NCBI GenBank assembly: GCA_031432545.1
Contig: JAVKGX010000008.1
Coordinates: 15,614 to 79,613 of the forward strand
Origin: Armatimonadota bacterium
GTDB taxonomy: Bacteria > Sysuimicrobiota > Sysuimicrobiia > Sysuimicrobiales > Sysuimicrobiaceae
Direction of reading: 5' to 3'
Length of the DNA stretch: 64,000 nucleotides
Shown: positions 56,948 through 64,000 of the stretch, piece after piece
Numbering within the stretch: position 1 is the first letter of the stretch
How the letters are laid out: each line of letters starts with the position of its first letter
Made by a program: the position numbers and the translations under genes
Notes under the pieces: model-generated
Databases searched by the model: none
Told to the model about the DNA's origin: nothing
Seen by the model: the letters and a program-made list of their open reading frames with translations, nothing else

Positions 56948-58774
56948 TTATCCGCTCCGGTACAGGGCGGCGATCACGTCGCCGTACTTCTCCATGATCG
57001 CTCTTCGCTTGACCTTCAGCGTGGGTGTGACCTCGCCGTCTTCCTGGTAGAGGCGCTTGGAGAGGATCGCAAAGCGCTTGACCTGCTCGGGGCTGCTCAG
57101 CGTCTTGTTCACGCGTTCCACTTCTTGGGCGATCAGTTGGCGCACCTGCTCGTTGCCGCTGAGGTCCGCAAACGTGGAGAAGGGAATCCGCCGATCCTGC
57201 GCCCACTGGCTCACATTGTCCTCATCGATCACGATCAGGGCAACGAGGTAGGGTCTGCGGTCGCCGATCACGACGGCGTCGCCGATGTAGGGACTGAACT
57301 TCAGCTTGTTCTCGATGTAGGCGGGTGCGATGTTCTTGCCGTACGCATTGACGATCAGGTCCTTCTTGCGGTCGGTGATGCGTAAGAACCCCTCGGCGTC
57401 CATCTCGCCGATGTCCCCGGAATGGAGCCACCCGTCCCGTAGCGCCTGCGCGGTGGCCTCCGGATCCTTGAAGTAGCCACGGAAGACGTTCGGGCCCCGC
57501 ACCAGGATCTCGCCGTCCGGTGCGATGCGGACCTCGACGCCCGGGATGGGTTGCCCCACGGTCCCCAGCTTGATCCGGTCACCCTGGTGGATCGTGGTCG
57601 GGCCGCTGCCCTCGGTCTGACCGTAGACTTCGCGGATCGGCACGCCGATCGCATGGTAGTAGGCGAGCACCTCGGGTGCGATGGGGGCCGCGCCGGACAC
57701 GGCAAAGCGGGCGCGGTCCAATCCCAGCCGGTGCCGGAGCGGGTTCAGGATCGTTGCCGCTGCCACGGCGCGCGCAGCGCGCAGCCACACCGGTAGGGGA
57801 CGTCCTTCGAGCCGTCGCAGGGCGTACTCCTGCCCCACACGGACGGCGGCGCGGTAGGCGGCGCGCTTGAAGCGGTCCACATCGGCCATGTGCAGCTCGA
57901 CCTGCGAGTGCATCTTCTCCCACAGCCGAGGGACGGCAAAGACGATCGACGGTCGGACCTCCTGCAGGTTCTGGAACAACGTGTCGAGGCTCTCAGCGAA
58001 GTTGACCGTGTATCCCCACACCAGCGGCAGGTAGACCGACAGCATGCGCTCGGCGATGTGCGACAGCGGGAGGAACGAGAGCGCCTCGTCGTGCGGATAC
58101 AGCGAGTTCGCCCGTCCCAGCGCCTCCGCGGTCCACAGTAGGTTGCGGTGCGTGAGCATCGCGCCCTTCGGCGGTCCGGTCGTACCCGACGTGTACAGGA
58201 CGATCGCGACGTCGTCCTCCGAGATCCCGGCGACGACCGCATCCAGCGTCCGGGGATCGGTGGCTGCGCGGCCGAGTGCGCGCAGCTCTTCGAGCGACAT
58301 GACCTGCGGGTCGGAAAAGCCGCGCAGGTGTTCTGTGTCCATGACCACGATGCGCCGCAGGCTAGGTAGGTCCGCCCGGATTGCGAGGGCCTTGTCGAGC
58401 TGCTCTTCGTTCTCGACGAAGAAGAACCTGGATTCGCTGTGGTCCAGGACGTAGACGCACTGATCGGCAGCGTTCGTCGCGTACACCGCGACGGACAGTC
58501 CACCGGCCAGCTGGATGCCCATGTCGCAGAACAGCCACTCGGGCCGGTTCTCGCCGATGATTGCGGCCGCCTGCCCGCGCTCGAACCCCAGAGAGATCAG
58601 CCCGGAGGCGATCTCCTCGGCGGCCCGCCCATAGTCGGCCCAGGTGATCCGGTGCCAGATCCCCAACCGTTTGTGGCGCATTGCGACCCGTCCGCCGCGT
58701 TCCCTCACGGCGCGCCGGAACCGCTCCGGCGTCGTGCCGGTCAAAGCAGCGGAGGGCGCCTGGATCACGGCCAC
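56948..58774 (-). CDS. fadD: long-chain fatty acid-CoA ligase (AMP-binding)
   Basis: 608 residues of the adenylate-forming family. P-loop YTSGTTGPPKGAML, then LPLSHIAERM, YGQTEGSG, and the hinge region WLHSGDIGEMDAEGFLRITD with DRKKDLIVNAYGKNIAP. It activates fatty acids or related acids with ATP and CoA; the 600-residue length and EGFLRITDRKKDLI match the long-chain type. GTG start at 58774. Chain-length preference is not readable. Confidence 0.92.
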   Translation of the reverse strand: MAVIQAPSAALTGTTPERFRRAVRERGGRVAMRHKRLGIWHRITWADYGRAAEEIASGLISLGFERGQAAAIIGENRPEWLFCDMGIQLAGGLSVAVYATNAADQCVYVLDHSESRFFFVENEEQLDKALAIRADLPSLRRIVVMDTEHLRGFSDPQVMSLEELRALGRAATDPRTLDAVVAGISEDDVAIVLYTSGTTGPPKGAMLTHRNLLWTAEALGRANSLYPHDEALSFLPLSHIAERMLSVYLPLVWGYTVNFAESLDTLFQNLQEVRPSIVFAVPRLWEKMHSQVELHMADVDRFKRAAYRAAVRVGQEYALRRLEGRPLPVWLRAARAVAAATILNPLRHRLGLDRARFAVSGAAPIAPEVLAYYHAIGVPIREVYGQTEGSGPTTIHQGDRIKLGTVGQPIPGVEVRIAPDGEILVRGPNVFRGYFKDPEATAQALRDGWLHSGDIGEMDAEGFLRITDRKKDLIVNAYGKNIAPAYIENKLKFSPYIGDAVVIGDRRPYLVALIVIDEDNVSQWAQDRRIPFSTFADLSGNEQVRQLIAQEVERVNKTLSSPEQVKRFAILSKRLYQEDGEVTPTLKVKRRAIMEKYGDVIAALYRSG

Positions 58775-58777
58775 GGG

Positions 58778-58959
58778 CTACGGGAACAGCACTCGGATGG
58801 GGATCGTAAGCAAAGTCGCCACGGACACGCCGACGAGGATGGCGCCCGCGCGGCCGGCCCGCAGGGCCCACCCACTCGGCCATCCCGCCCTGGCAACCCC
58901 GTTGGGAGCTCGGTGCCCTTGAGCCGGGCCAATCTGACGTCGACGGGTTCGAACGCCAT
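58778..58959 (-). pseudogene. possible frameshifted small membrane-anchored protein
   Basis: From ATG 58959 (GAGG 8 nt upstream) the frame begins MAFEPVDVRLARLKG, like the opening of small coiled-coil proteins with a C-terminal anchor. A different frame of the same strand ends with a strongly hydrophobic GAILVGVSVATLLTIPIRVL and a stop at 58778. The span is 182 nt, not a multiple of three, so the two parts would need a frameshift and lack a coiled-coil middle. Best read as a decayed gene; coincidence cannot be ruled out. Confidence 0.35.
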
Positions 58960-58985
58960 AAGCAGAACCTCGGTTGTTAGCCCGA

Positions 58986-58994
58986 TGCTATCAT
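58986..58994 (+). promoter_or_regulatory. extended -10 promoter of rpoZ
   Basis: TGC-TATCAT (TG at 58986-58987, hexamer at 58989-58994) fits an extended -10 element, about 33 nt before the rpoZ start. No good -35 is visible at the right spacing. Confidence 0.45.
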
Positions 58995-59026
58995 AGGGGT
59001 GCCCGACGTCAAACGAGGTGATCCCA

Positions 59027-59221
59027 TTGATCCGTCCGCCCATCGAGACACTGCTGGCTCGCATCCCGAATAAGTATCTGCTGGTCATGGTCGCGGCGCG
59101 GCGCGCGCGCGAACTGCGCAGCGGACAGCTGCCGCTGGTGGACGTCGACTCGCAGAACCCCGTCACGATTGCCCTGGAGGAGATCGCCGCCGGCCGCGTC
59201 GAACCGGAGCCCGCCCGGTAG
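59027..59221 (+). CDS. rpoZ: RNA polymerase omega subunit
   Basis: 64 residues starting MIRPPIETLLARIPNKYLLV, with AARRARELRSG and NPVTIALEEIAAGRV, the standard omega pattern including the conserved Ala-Arg-Arg-Ala segment. TTG at 59027 has GAGGTG with a 6-nt gap; GTG at 59018 lies inside that Shine-Dalgarno and is less likely. Omega aids beta-prime folding. It stands alone between divergent and convergent genes rather than after gmk. Confidence 0.92.
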   Translation: MIRPPIETLLARIPNKYLLVMVAARRARELRSGQLPLVDVDSQNPVTIALEEIAAGRVEPEPAR

Positions 59222-59252
59222 GGGAGCCCGCGGTCGGTTCGAACCCCCGGCC

Positions 59253-60374
59253 CTACCCGCTGGCCGCCAGCACTTCTTCCACCGGCGTGTGGGGCATTCC
59301 GTGGGCTTCGGCGACCCCGGCGTGGATGATCTTCCCGTCGACCACGTTGAGACCCCGGGCCAGGGCCGGATCCTCCCGGCAGGCCCGCTCCCACCCCTTG
59401 TTCGCGATCGCCAGGGCGTAGCCGATCGTCACGTTCGTCAGCGCGAACGTCGAGGTGCGCGGGACGGCGCCCGGCATGTTCGTGACCCCGTAGTGGATGA
59501 CCCCGTGCTTGGTGAAAACGGGGTCGCTGTGGCTGGTCGGCCGGATCGTCTCCACGCAGCCCCCCTGGTCGATCGAGACGTCCACGATCACCGAACCCGG
59601 CTTCATCGTCCGGACCATCTCCTCGGTCACCAACCGCGGCGCGCGCGCACCGGGGATCAGGACCGCGCCGACGAGCACGTCGGCGTAGGCGACGGCCTGC
59701 TCGAGCGTGTACGGGTTGCTCATGACCGTCTGGATGCGCCCGTGCAGGACGTGGTCGAGGAAGGCCATCCGGCGCGGGTTCCTCTCGAGCACGGTCACCT
59801 GCGCACCCATTCCCAAGGCGACCTTCGCAGCGTTCTCTCCGACCACCCCGCCGCCCACGATCACGACAGTGCCCGGCGCGACCCCGGTCACCCCGCCCAG
59901 CAGCGTCCCCTTGCCGCCGCGCGTACGCTTGAGGTGGTAGGCTGCCTCCTGGATCGCCAGCTTGCCCGCCACCTCGCTCATCGGAGTCAGCAGCGGCAGG
60001 TCGCCGTCGGGCAGCTGCACCGTCTCGTAGGCGATGGCGACCGCACGGGATCTCACGAGCGCGTCGGTCAGCACGGGTTCGGCGGCCAGGTGCAGGTAGG
60101 CGTACAGGACCAGCCCGGGGCGCAAGTGGTCGAACTCCTCCGGCAGAGGTTCTTTGACTTTCATCACCATGTCGCAGCCCCAGACCTCGGCGGCGTCGCG
60201 GGTGATGCGGGCCCCGCGGCGCCGATACTCCTCGTCTGCGAAGCCGCTTCCCTCGCCCGCGCCGGCTTCGATCACCACTTCGTGTCCCGCTTGGACGAGC
60301 TGGATCACGCCGGCGGGCGTGATCCCGACCCGGTACTCCTGGTCCTTCCGCTCCGTGGGAACCCCGATCCGCAT
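59253..60374 (-). CDS. ald: alanine dehydrogenase
   Basis: Reversible NAD-dependent deamination of alanine to pyruvate. 373 residues: [20 protein letters not shown] start, catalytic Lys in [12 protein letters not shown], His in YAYLHLA, nucleotide-binding [18 protein letters not shown] and [12 protein letters not shown] 60374 has GGGAGG 8 nt upstream; the open frame to 60530 is not conserved. Converges on rpoZ with 31 nt between stops. Confidence 0.96.
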   Translation of the reverse strand: MRIGVPTERKDQEYRVGITPAGVIQLVQAGHEVVIEAGAGEGSGFADEEYRRRGARITRDAAEVWGCDMVMKVKEPLPEEFDHLRPGLVLYAYLHLAAEPVLTDALVRSRAVAIAYETVQLPDGDLPLLTPMSEVAGKLAIQEAAYHLKRTRGGKGTLLGGVTGVAPGTVVIVGGGVVGENAAKVALGMGAQVTVLERNPRRMAFLDHVLHGRIQTVMSNPYTLEQAVAYADVLVGAVLIPGARAPRLVTEEMVRTMKPGSVIVDVSIDQGGCVETIRPTSHSDPVFTKHGVIHYGVTNMPGAVPRTSTFALTNVTIGYALAIANKGWERACREDPALARGLNVVDGKIIHAGVAEAHGMPHTPVEEVLAASG

Positions 60375-60561
60375 GGCCAGCCTCCCACCGCCTAGTCCTG
60401 ACCCGGGTAATTCTGTTCCACCTCCACCGCCGGGTTCCTGGACCTGGGGAATTGCAGGACTTGCCCGTGCGCTTCGTGAATACCCTATGTGGACTCGATC
60501 TGTAGCTTCCAACCCCGCAGTCTGCCACACGTCTGTCCACCGAAGGGCAGGTGATGCCGCA

Positions 60562-60570
60562 TGCTCTAAT
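60562..60570 (+). promoter_or_regulatory. possible extended -10 of the protease gene
   Basis: TGC-TCTAAT (60562-60570), 5 of 6 to the -10 consensus with an upstream TG, about 67 nt before the subtilisin gene. No clear -35. The gap 60375-60636 also serves the divergent ald gene, for which no convincing promoter is visible. Confidence 0.35.
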
Positions 60571-60636
60571 GAAGCGTGCCGCCACCCCGCGGTGGCAATG
60601 AATGCGTGACGTTCAGAGCGAGGAGGGGGGTAGGGT

Positions 60637-62088
60637 ATGCGTCTTAGAGTGATCTTGGGATTCGTAGTCGTCGCTTTGGTGGCAAGCGCATGTGGGAGCG
60701 CTGGCGTATTGAACCCGACTGCCCAGGAGGCGGCCGGCGGGGCTGCGCAGACTTCTCAGGCGACCCCAAGGGCGGGGGAGTATCTGGTGATGTTTCGCAC
60801 ACCCAACACGTTGCCTGCCGGAGCGGAGCAGATGATCCAGCGGGCCGGAGGTGCGGTGGAGCGTCTGCTGCCGCAGATCGGGGTGGCGATCGCTCGATCG
60901 GATCGTTCGGACTTCGCGGAGGCGTTGCGCCGGGAGAGCACGGTACAACGCGTCGCGCAGGACCTCGAGGTGCAGTGGATCCCAAGCCGGATTGAAACGT
61001 GGGTCGCGGAAGAAAGACCCGGACAGAGCAGCGTCACACACCCGACCGGCGCCTTCTTCTTTCCCCAGCAGTGGAACCTGCGGGCCATCCAGGCGCCCGA
61101 GGCATGGGCGGCCGGGCATCTGGGCAGTCCCGGTGTCGCGGTTGCCGTACTGGACACAGGAATCGACTACACGCATCTCGATCTCGCGGGCAGGGTCGAC
61201 CTCAACCGGAGCAAGTCCTTCGTTCCCACCGACCCGGTACCGGCTGGCGCACACGAAGTCGCCGACCTGCACTTCCACGGCACGCACGTAGCGGGCATCA
61301 TCGCCTGCAACGCGGTCGGCACTGCCTGTGTGGCACCGAACGCCACCCTCATCGGAGTGAAGGTCCTCAACCTTGAGGGGCGTGGGACGTTCGCGGCGGT
61401 CATCAGCGGGATCGTGCACGCCGCTGATGTCGGCGCCGATGTCATCAACATGAGCCTCGGGGCGCGGTTCCCGCGGAGCTGTGTGTTCGAGGACGAGGAG
61501 GGCAATCGCGTCAACGAGCAGCCCGCGTGCGCGACGCTTATCGCGGCACTGAACCGTGCGACGAACTATGCGCACAGCAAGGGCGTGCTGGTCATCAGCT
61601 CGGCCGGCAACAGCGCGACGAATGCCGACCGCAACCGCGACATCATCATCGTTCCGGCCCAGAGTTCCAACGTCGTGGGGGTTTCGGCGACGGGCCCGGT
61701 CAACCAGGAGAATTTCGACGCGATGGCCTTCTACACGGACTACGGCTTCTCGCTGGTCGACGTCGCGGCCCCCGGTGGCGGCGGCACGCCGCCCCCGATC
61801 TCGAACGTGCTCGATGCCGTGATCTCGCCTTGCAGCTCCTTCAGCCTACTCCCGGGACTTGCCCTGTGCCGGACATCGCCGCCGCGATACGTGCGTGCCC
61901 GCGGGACGAGCATGGCTGCGCCGCACGCGGCCGGTGTGGCCGCGCTGATCGACTCCCTTGCCGGTGGGGGCATGAACGGAGCGCAGCTCCGGTCGAGGCT
62001 GCAGCAGTCGGCGGACGATCTGGGTCGGGTCGGCCGGGACGAGTTCTACGGCATGGGCCGGGTGAACGCGTTTCGTGCAACGCAGTAG
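60637..62088 (+). CDS. subtilisin-like (S8) serine protease lipoprotein
   Basis: 483 residues. Lipobox VASA-Cys19, then a propeptide of the inhibitor-I9 type (GEYLVMFRTPNTLP to about residue 115), then the S8 domain with Asp173 (VLDTGIDYTH), His214 (HGTHVAG), oxyanion Asn in SSAGNSATN, and Ser425 (GTSMAAPHAAG). It would be an anchored extracytoplasmic protease. GGAGGGGGG precedes ATG 60637. Followed by an intrinsic terminator and then an inhibitor-domain protein. Confidence 0.95.
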   Translation: MRLRVILGFVVVALVASACGSAGVLNPTAQEAAGGAAQTSQATPRAGEYLVMFRTPNTLPAGAEQMIQRAGGAVERLLPQIGVAIARSDRSDFAEALRRESTVQRVAQDLEVQWIPSRIETWVAEERPGQSSVTHPTGAFFFPQQWNLRAIQAPEAWAAGHLGSPGVAVAVLDTGIDYTHLDLAGRVDLNRSKSFVPTDPVPAGAHEVADLHFHGTHVAGIIACNAVGTACVAPNATLIGVKVLNLEGRGTFAAVISGIVHAADVGADVINMSLGARFPRSCVFEDEEGNRVNEQPACATLIAALNRATNYAHSKGVLVISSAGNSATNADRNRDIIIVPAQSSNVVGVSATGPVNQENFDAMAFYTDYGFSLVDVAAPGGGGTPPPISNVLDAVISPCSSFSLLPGLALCRTSPPRYVRARGTSMAAPHAAGVAALIDSLAGGGMNGAQLRSRLQQSADDLGRVGRDEFYGMGRVNAFRATQ

Positions 62089-62496
62089 GGGAGCCGCGCG
62101 TGTCCAGGATTTCCTGTCTGAGGAAAGGGGCACGTCACCGCGTCGAGTTCGTCGGGGAGTCGGCACTGCGGAACGGTCACGGCGAACGTAATGGGTAGCG
62201 TCGCGGCATCCACCTGCACCGCTGCAAGGATAGCGATCCAACCGTAGCTCGAGAGTGCAATGTCAGGGGCCGGGCCTTCGACCCGGCCCCTGGTTCTTCG
62301 AGGCTCTCCGAGTCCTGCGTGGCTGTCGGGTCGTGCGGCGCGGTCCCCTCTCAGCGGGAGGGGGAAGACACGGGCGGGGGCGTAGATCTCTTCGATTCGT
62401 TCCCGAAGGCCGCCGGGGCATTCCTGTCGAGCGTGGGAACTGCGGGGCTGGACTCCGCGTCTTAGGGAGAGGCAGCCTGCAGCAGGAGGCACTGGC
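62089..62496 (+). other. 408-nt gap between the protease and the BsuPI-domain gene
   Basis: No gene is supported on either strand. The gap holds one clear intrinsic terminator (listed at 62264-62297). The following 200 nt are unremarkable apart from the GGAGG that serves the next gene (62484-62488). Confidence 0.6.
62264..62297 (+). terminator. intrinsic terminator
   Basis: A perfect 11-bp GC-rich stem, CAGGGGCCGGG (62264-62274) with CCCGGCCCCTG (62282-62292), a 7-nt loop and a short following GTTCTT. The T-tract is short, but the stem is the strongest in this part of the window. It separates the protease from the next gene. Confidence 0.75.
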
Positions 62497-63333
62497 ATGC
62501 GGTACGCGGTCTGTGGCCTGGTCGGTGCGCTGGTGATGGCGGCTTCAGCATTTGCGGGGCCGGCGGCGACGGTGCAGCGCGGGATGCTGACCGTAGAACT
62601 GGCGGCGAACAAAGAGGCGTATGCGGTCGGCGAGCCGGTGGAGTTGACCCTCACGCTGTCCAACCGCGGGACCGGACCGCTGGTCTTCCAGTTCAACGAC
62701 GGCCAGCGGTACGACTTCGTGGCGACGGGCGAGGACGGGACGGTCGTGTGGGTGTGGTCGCGCGACAAGGCGTTCATTCAGGTCCTGGGTACGCTGACGA
62801 TCACTCCGGGAGAGTCGCGCGTCTATCGGGACCGATGGGACCAGAAGGACGACCGCGGCGTGCAGGTCCGCCCGGGCAGGTACGTCATTGAGGGGGTCTT
62901 CCCTCCGCGGCGACTGGCGGGCACCCAACCGGATAGACCTGCCGCCGACAATCCGCGGGTGACGATCACGATTGGCGGGCCCTCCGGCGGGACAGTTCCC
63001 CGACTGGCTGTCGACAGCAGGGCGGTGGACGGTGGGCAGGTGGGCGAGGTTGTGATCAATGGTCGGGCCGTGCTCCGGATCCGGGCCGCGGCCGGAGGGC
63101 TCGGCGCGGTCCGACGGGCGGAGATCGTCGTCGGTCGCCTCCGCGCTTTGATCGCACAAGGTTTGCGCTCCGGAGATCTCGGTGTCACGGATGTGGGCGG
63201 GGAGGTGGCGATCGTCGCGCACGGCCAAGTGGTCGTCACCGTCGACCGCAACCACGCCCGTCTGAACAACACCACGCCCCGTGCCCTGGCGGTTCTCTGG
63301 CTGCGCGCGCTGGCCCAAGCCCTCTCGCCCTGA
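62497..63333 (+). CDS. exported BsuPI-domain (intracellular proteinase inhibitor-like) protein
   Basis: 278 residues. A signal peptide (about 1-21, ending AFAGPA) is followed by a BsuPI-type beta domain (about 28-135): LTLTLSNRGTGPLVFQFNDG, FIQVLGTLTITPGESRVY and GRYVIEGVF. The second half (about 170-278) reads VVINGRAVLRIRAAAGGLGA, GGEVAIVAHGQVVVTVDRNH and RALAVLWLRALAQAL. That is a periplasmic domain seen in several envelope proteins whose role I do not know. It sits behind a subtilisin gene, so an inhibitor or chaperone role is possible. Confidence 0.8.
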   Translation: MRYAVCGLVGALVMAASAFAGPAATVQRGMLTVELAANKEAYAVGEPVELTLTLSNRGTGPLVFQFNDGQRYDFVATGEDGTVVWVWSRDKAFIQVLGTLTITPGESRVYRDRWDQKDDRGVQVRPGRYVIEGVFPPRRLAGTQPDRPAADNPRVTITIGGPSGGTVPRLAVDSRAVDGGQVGEVVINGRAVLRIRAAAGGLGAVRRAEIVVGRLRALIAQGLRSGDLGVTDVGGEVAIVAHGQVVVTVDRNHARLNNTTPRALAVLWLRALAQALSP

Positions 63334-63351
63334 CCCCCGCTGTACCTGGAA

Positions 63352-63403
63352 CCGGTACCAGGAACCGGTACCAGGAACCGGTACCAGGAACGGGTACCAG
63401 GAA
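63352..63403. repeat. four tandem 13-bp repeats
   Basis: CCGGTACCAGGAA repeats exactly at 63352, 63365 and 63378, with a fourth copy at 63391 carrying one change (CGGGTACC). Each copy holds the palindrome GGTACC. It lies between the BsuPI-domain gene and the glycosyltransferase. The GTACCAGG core resembles the GTGCCAGGTAC elements near the RAYT gene, but the array is a direct tandem, not palindromic pairs. Confidence 0.9.
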
Positions 63404-63433
63404 CGCTTGCCGGGGGAGGCGAACGAACGATCG

Positions 63434-64000
63434 GTGCGCGCGGACCCCGAACAGACGGAGACCGGAATCGGCCGGCGGCTTTTGGTCGTGGCGGCCGCCG
63501 CCCGTGTGGTGCTGCTGTTCCTGCCCGGCCATCCGATCGACGTGGCGGCCTTCCAGGCTTGGGCGCTCAGGTTGGGCGAGGTCGGCCCCTTGCGCTTCTA
63601 CGGGCCGGACGTCTTCGCTGACTACACCCCTGGGTACCTGTTGGTGCTGTGGCCGCTGGGACATCTGATTCGGTTGCTGCCCGCTGCCGGTCCGCCCCTG
63701 GTCAAGGCGATCCCCGCGGCGGCGGACTTCGCGGTGGCCGCTCTCCTCGCGCAACTCGGCGGCGAGCATGGGCGCAGGACCGCCGCGTGGTACCTGCTGA
63801 ACCCCGCCGTGCTGTTCGTGGGCGCGTTCTGGGGGCAGGCGGAGTCGGTCGCCATTGCCTGGATTCTGGCCGGGTGGCTGGCGTTGACACGCGGCCAGAT
63901 GGCGTGGGCGGGTGCGCTGCTGGGGTTCGGGCTGCTGACGAAGCCGCAGTACGCCGCCGTCCTACCGGTGGCCTTGATCTGGATGGTGCGTGTGGGGCGG
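63434..64000 (+). CDS. membrane glycosyltransferase, GT-C type (partial)
   Basis: The frame opens with GTG 63434 and runs off the window after 189 codons with no stop. It has several hydrophobic segments and a loop with FADYTPGYLLVLWPLG, resembling the Asp-containing first periplasmic loop of GT-C enzymes, then YLLNPAVLFVGAFWGQAES, the NP...WGQ pattern of polyprenol-dependent mannosyltransferase-like families (DUF2029/GT87 and relatives). It would transfer a sugar from a polyprenyl phosphate carrier at the outer face. Donor and acceptor unknown. Confidence 0.75.
   Translation, partial: MRADPEQTETGIGRRLLVVAAAARVVLLFLPGHPIDVAAFQAWALRLGEVGPLRFYGPDVFADYTPGYLLVLWPLGHLIRLLPAAGPPLVKAIPAAADFAVAALLAQLGGEHGRRTAAWYLLNPAVLFVGAFWGQAESVAIAWILAGWLALTRGQMAWAGALLGFGLLTKPQYAAVLPVALIWMVRVGR

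Overview
This is a very GC-rich bacterial chromosome segment with short intergenic gaps, frequent GTG and TTG starts and many ATGA/GTGA-type gene overlaps. Taxonomy is inferred only from gene content. An L7Ae-family protein precedes rpsL. S14 is the short four-Cys form. An ECF transporter module and truA follow rplQ, and an IreB/ReoM-type regulator and an SLH-domain protein are present. This is Bacillota/Terrabacteria-like and fits a deep lineage near Bacillota, Armatimonadota or the CSP1-3 group. Thermus-type HpaB, SUOX-like and CopC/CopD genes fit an aerobic heterotroph. No 16S gene is present, so the phylum is not settled.

Layout. 1-2010 (minus): cytochrome c oxidase subunits I (cut by the window edge) and II. 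2228-25546 (plus): one long translation super-operon behind a near-consensus promoter. It runs L7Ae-like, rpsL, rpsG, fusA, tuf, the S10-spc-alpha ribosomal genes, secY, adk, map, infA, rpmJ, rpsM, rpsK, rpsD, rpoA, rplQ, then ecfA1-ecfA2-ecfT; truA and a CAU tRNA follow. 26.5-27.2 kb is a degraded stretch with a LuxR-type helix-turn-helix remnant. 27.2-29.6 kb: menG, an ireB/reoM gene and a MurA-family gene lacking two key active-site residues. 29.7-32.6 kb: nuoB-nuoD-nuoI-nuoC, a partial complex I set in unusual order. 32.9-34.6 kb: a membrane-anchored sulfite-oxidase-like molybdoenzyme.

34.7-41.1 kb: a 4-hydroxyphenylacetate meta-cleavage cluster (DapA-like aldolase, hpaG, hpaE, hpaB, hpaC, hpaD), followed by an aldo/keto reductase. 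HpaBC would make homoprotocatechuate, HpaD opens the ring, HpaE oxidises the semialdehyde and HpaG acts below it. No hpaF, hpaH or classical hpaI is seen; the DapA-like lyase may do the final cleavage. 42.0-47.9 kb (minus): a copper-handling operon with two CopC/CopD sets, a cytochrome c and two exported or membrane proteins of unknown function, plausibly serving oxidase copper-site assembly. 48.0 kb: a YibE/F protein, then a REP-associated tyrosine transposase (RAYT) flanked by GTGCCAGGCAC elements; two more copies lie near 29.6 kb.

50.1-52.0 kb (minus): an SLH-SPOR-phosphodiester-glycosidase protein. 52.2-56.9 kb: a complete branched-chain-amino-acid-type ABC importer (livM-H-K-G-F), then a convergent long-chain acyl-CoA synthetase. 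58.8-60.4 kb: a possible broken small gene, rpoZ and alanine dehydrogenase. 60.6-63.3 kb: a subtilisin-like lipoprotein followed by a BsuPI-type inhibitor-domain protein. The window ends inside a membrane glycosyltransferase. No CRISPR array, prophage, rRNA operon or clear multigene defence system was recognised. The best leads are the ReoM-MurA-like pair, the modified HPA pathway, the copper operon and the RAYT/REP locus.
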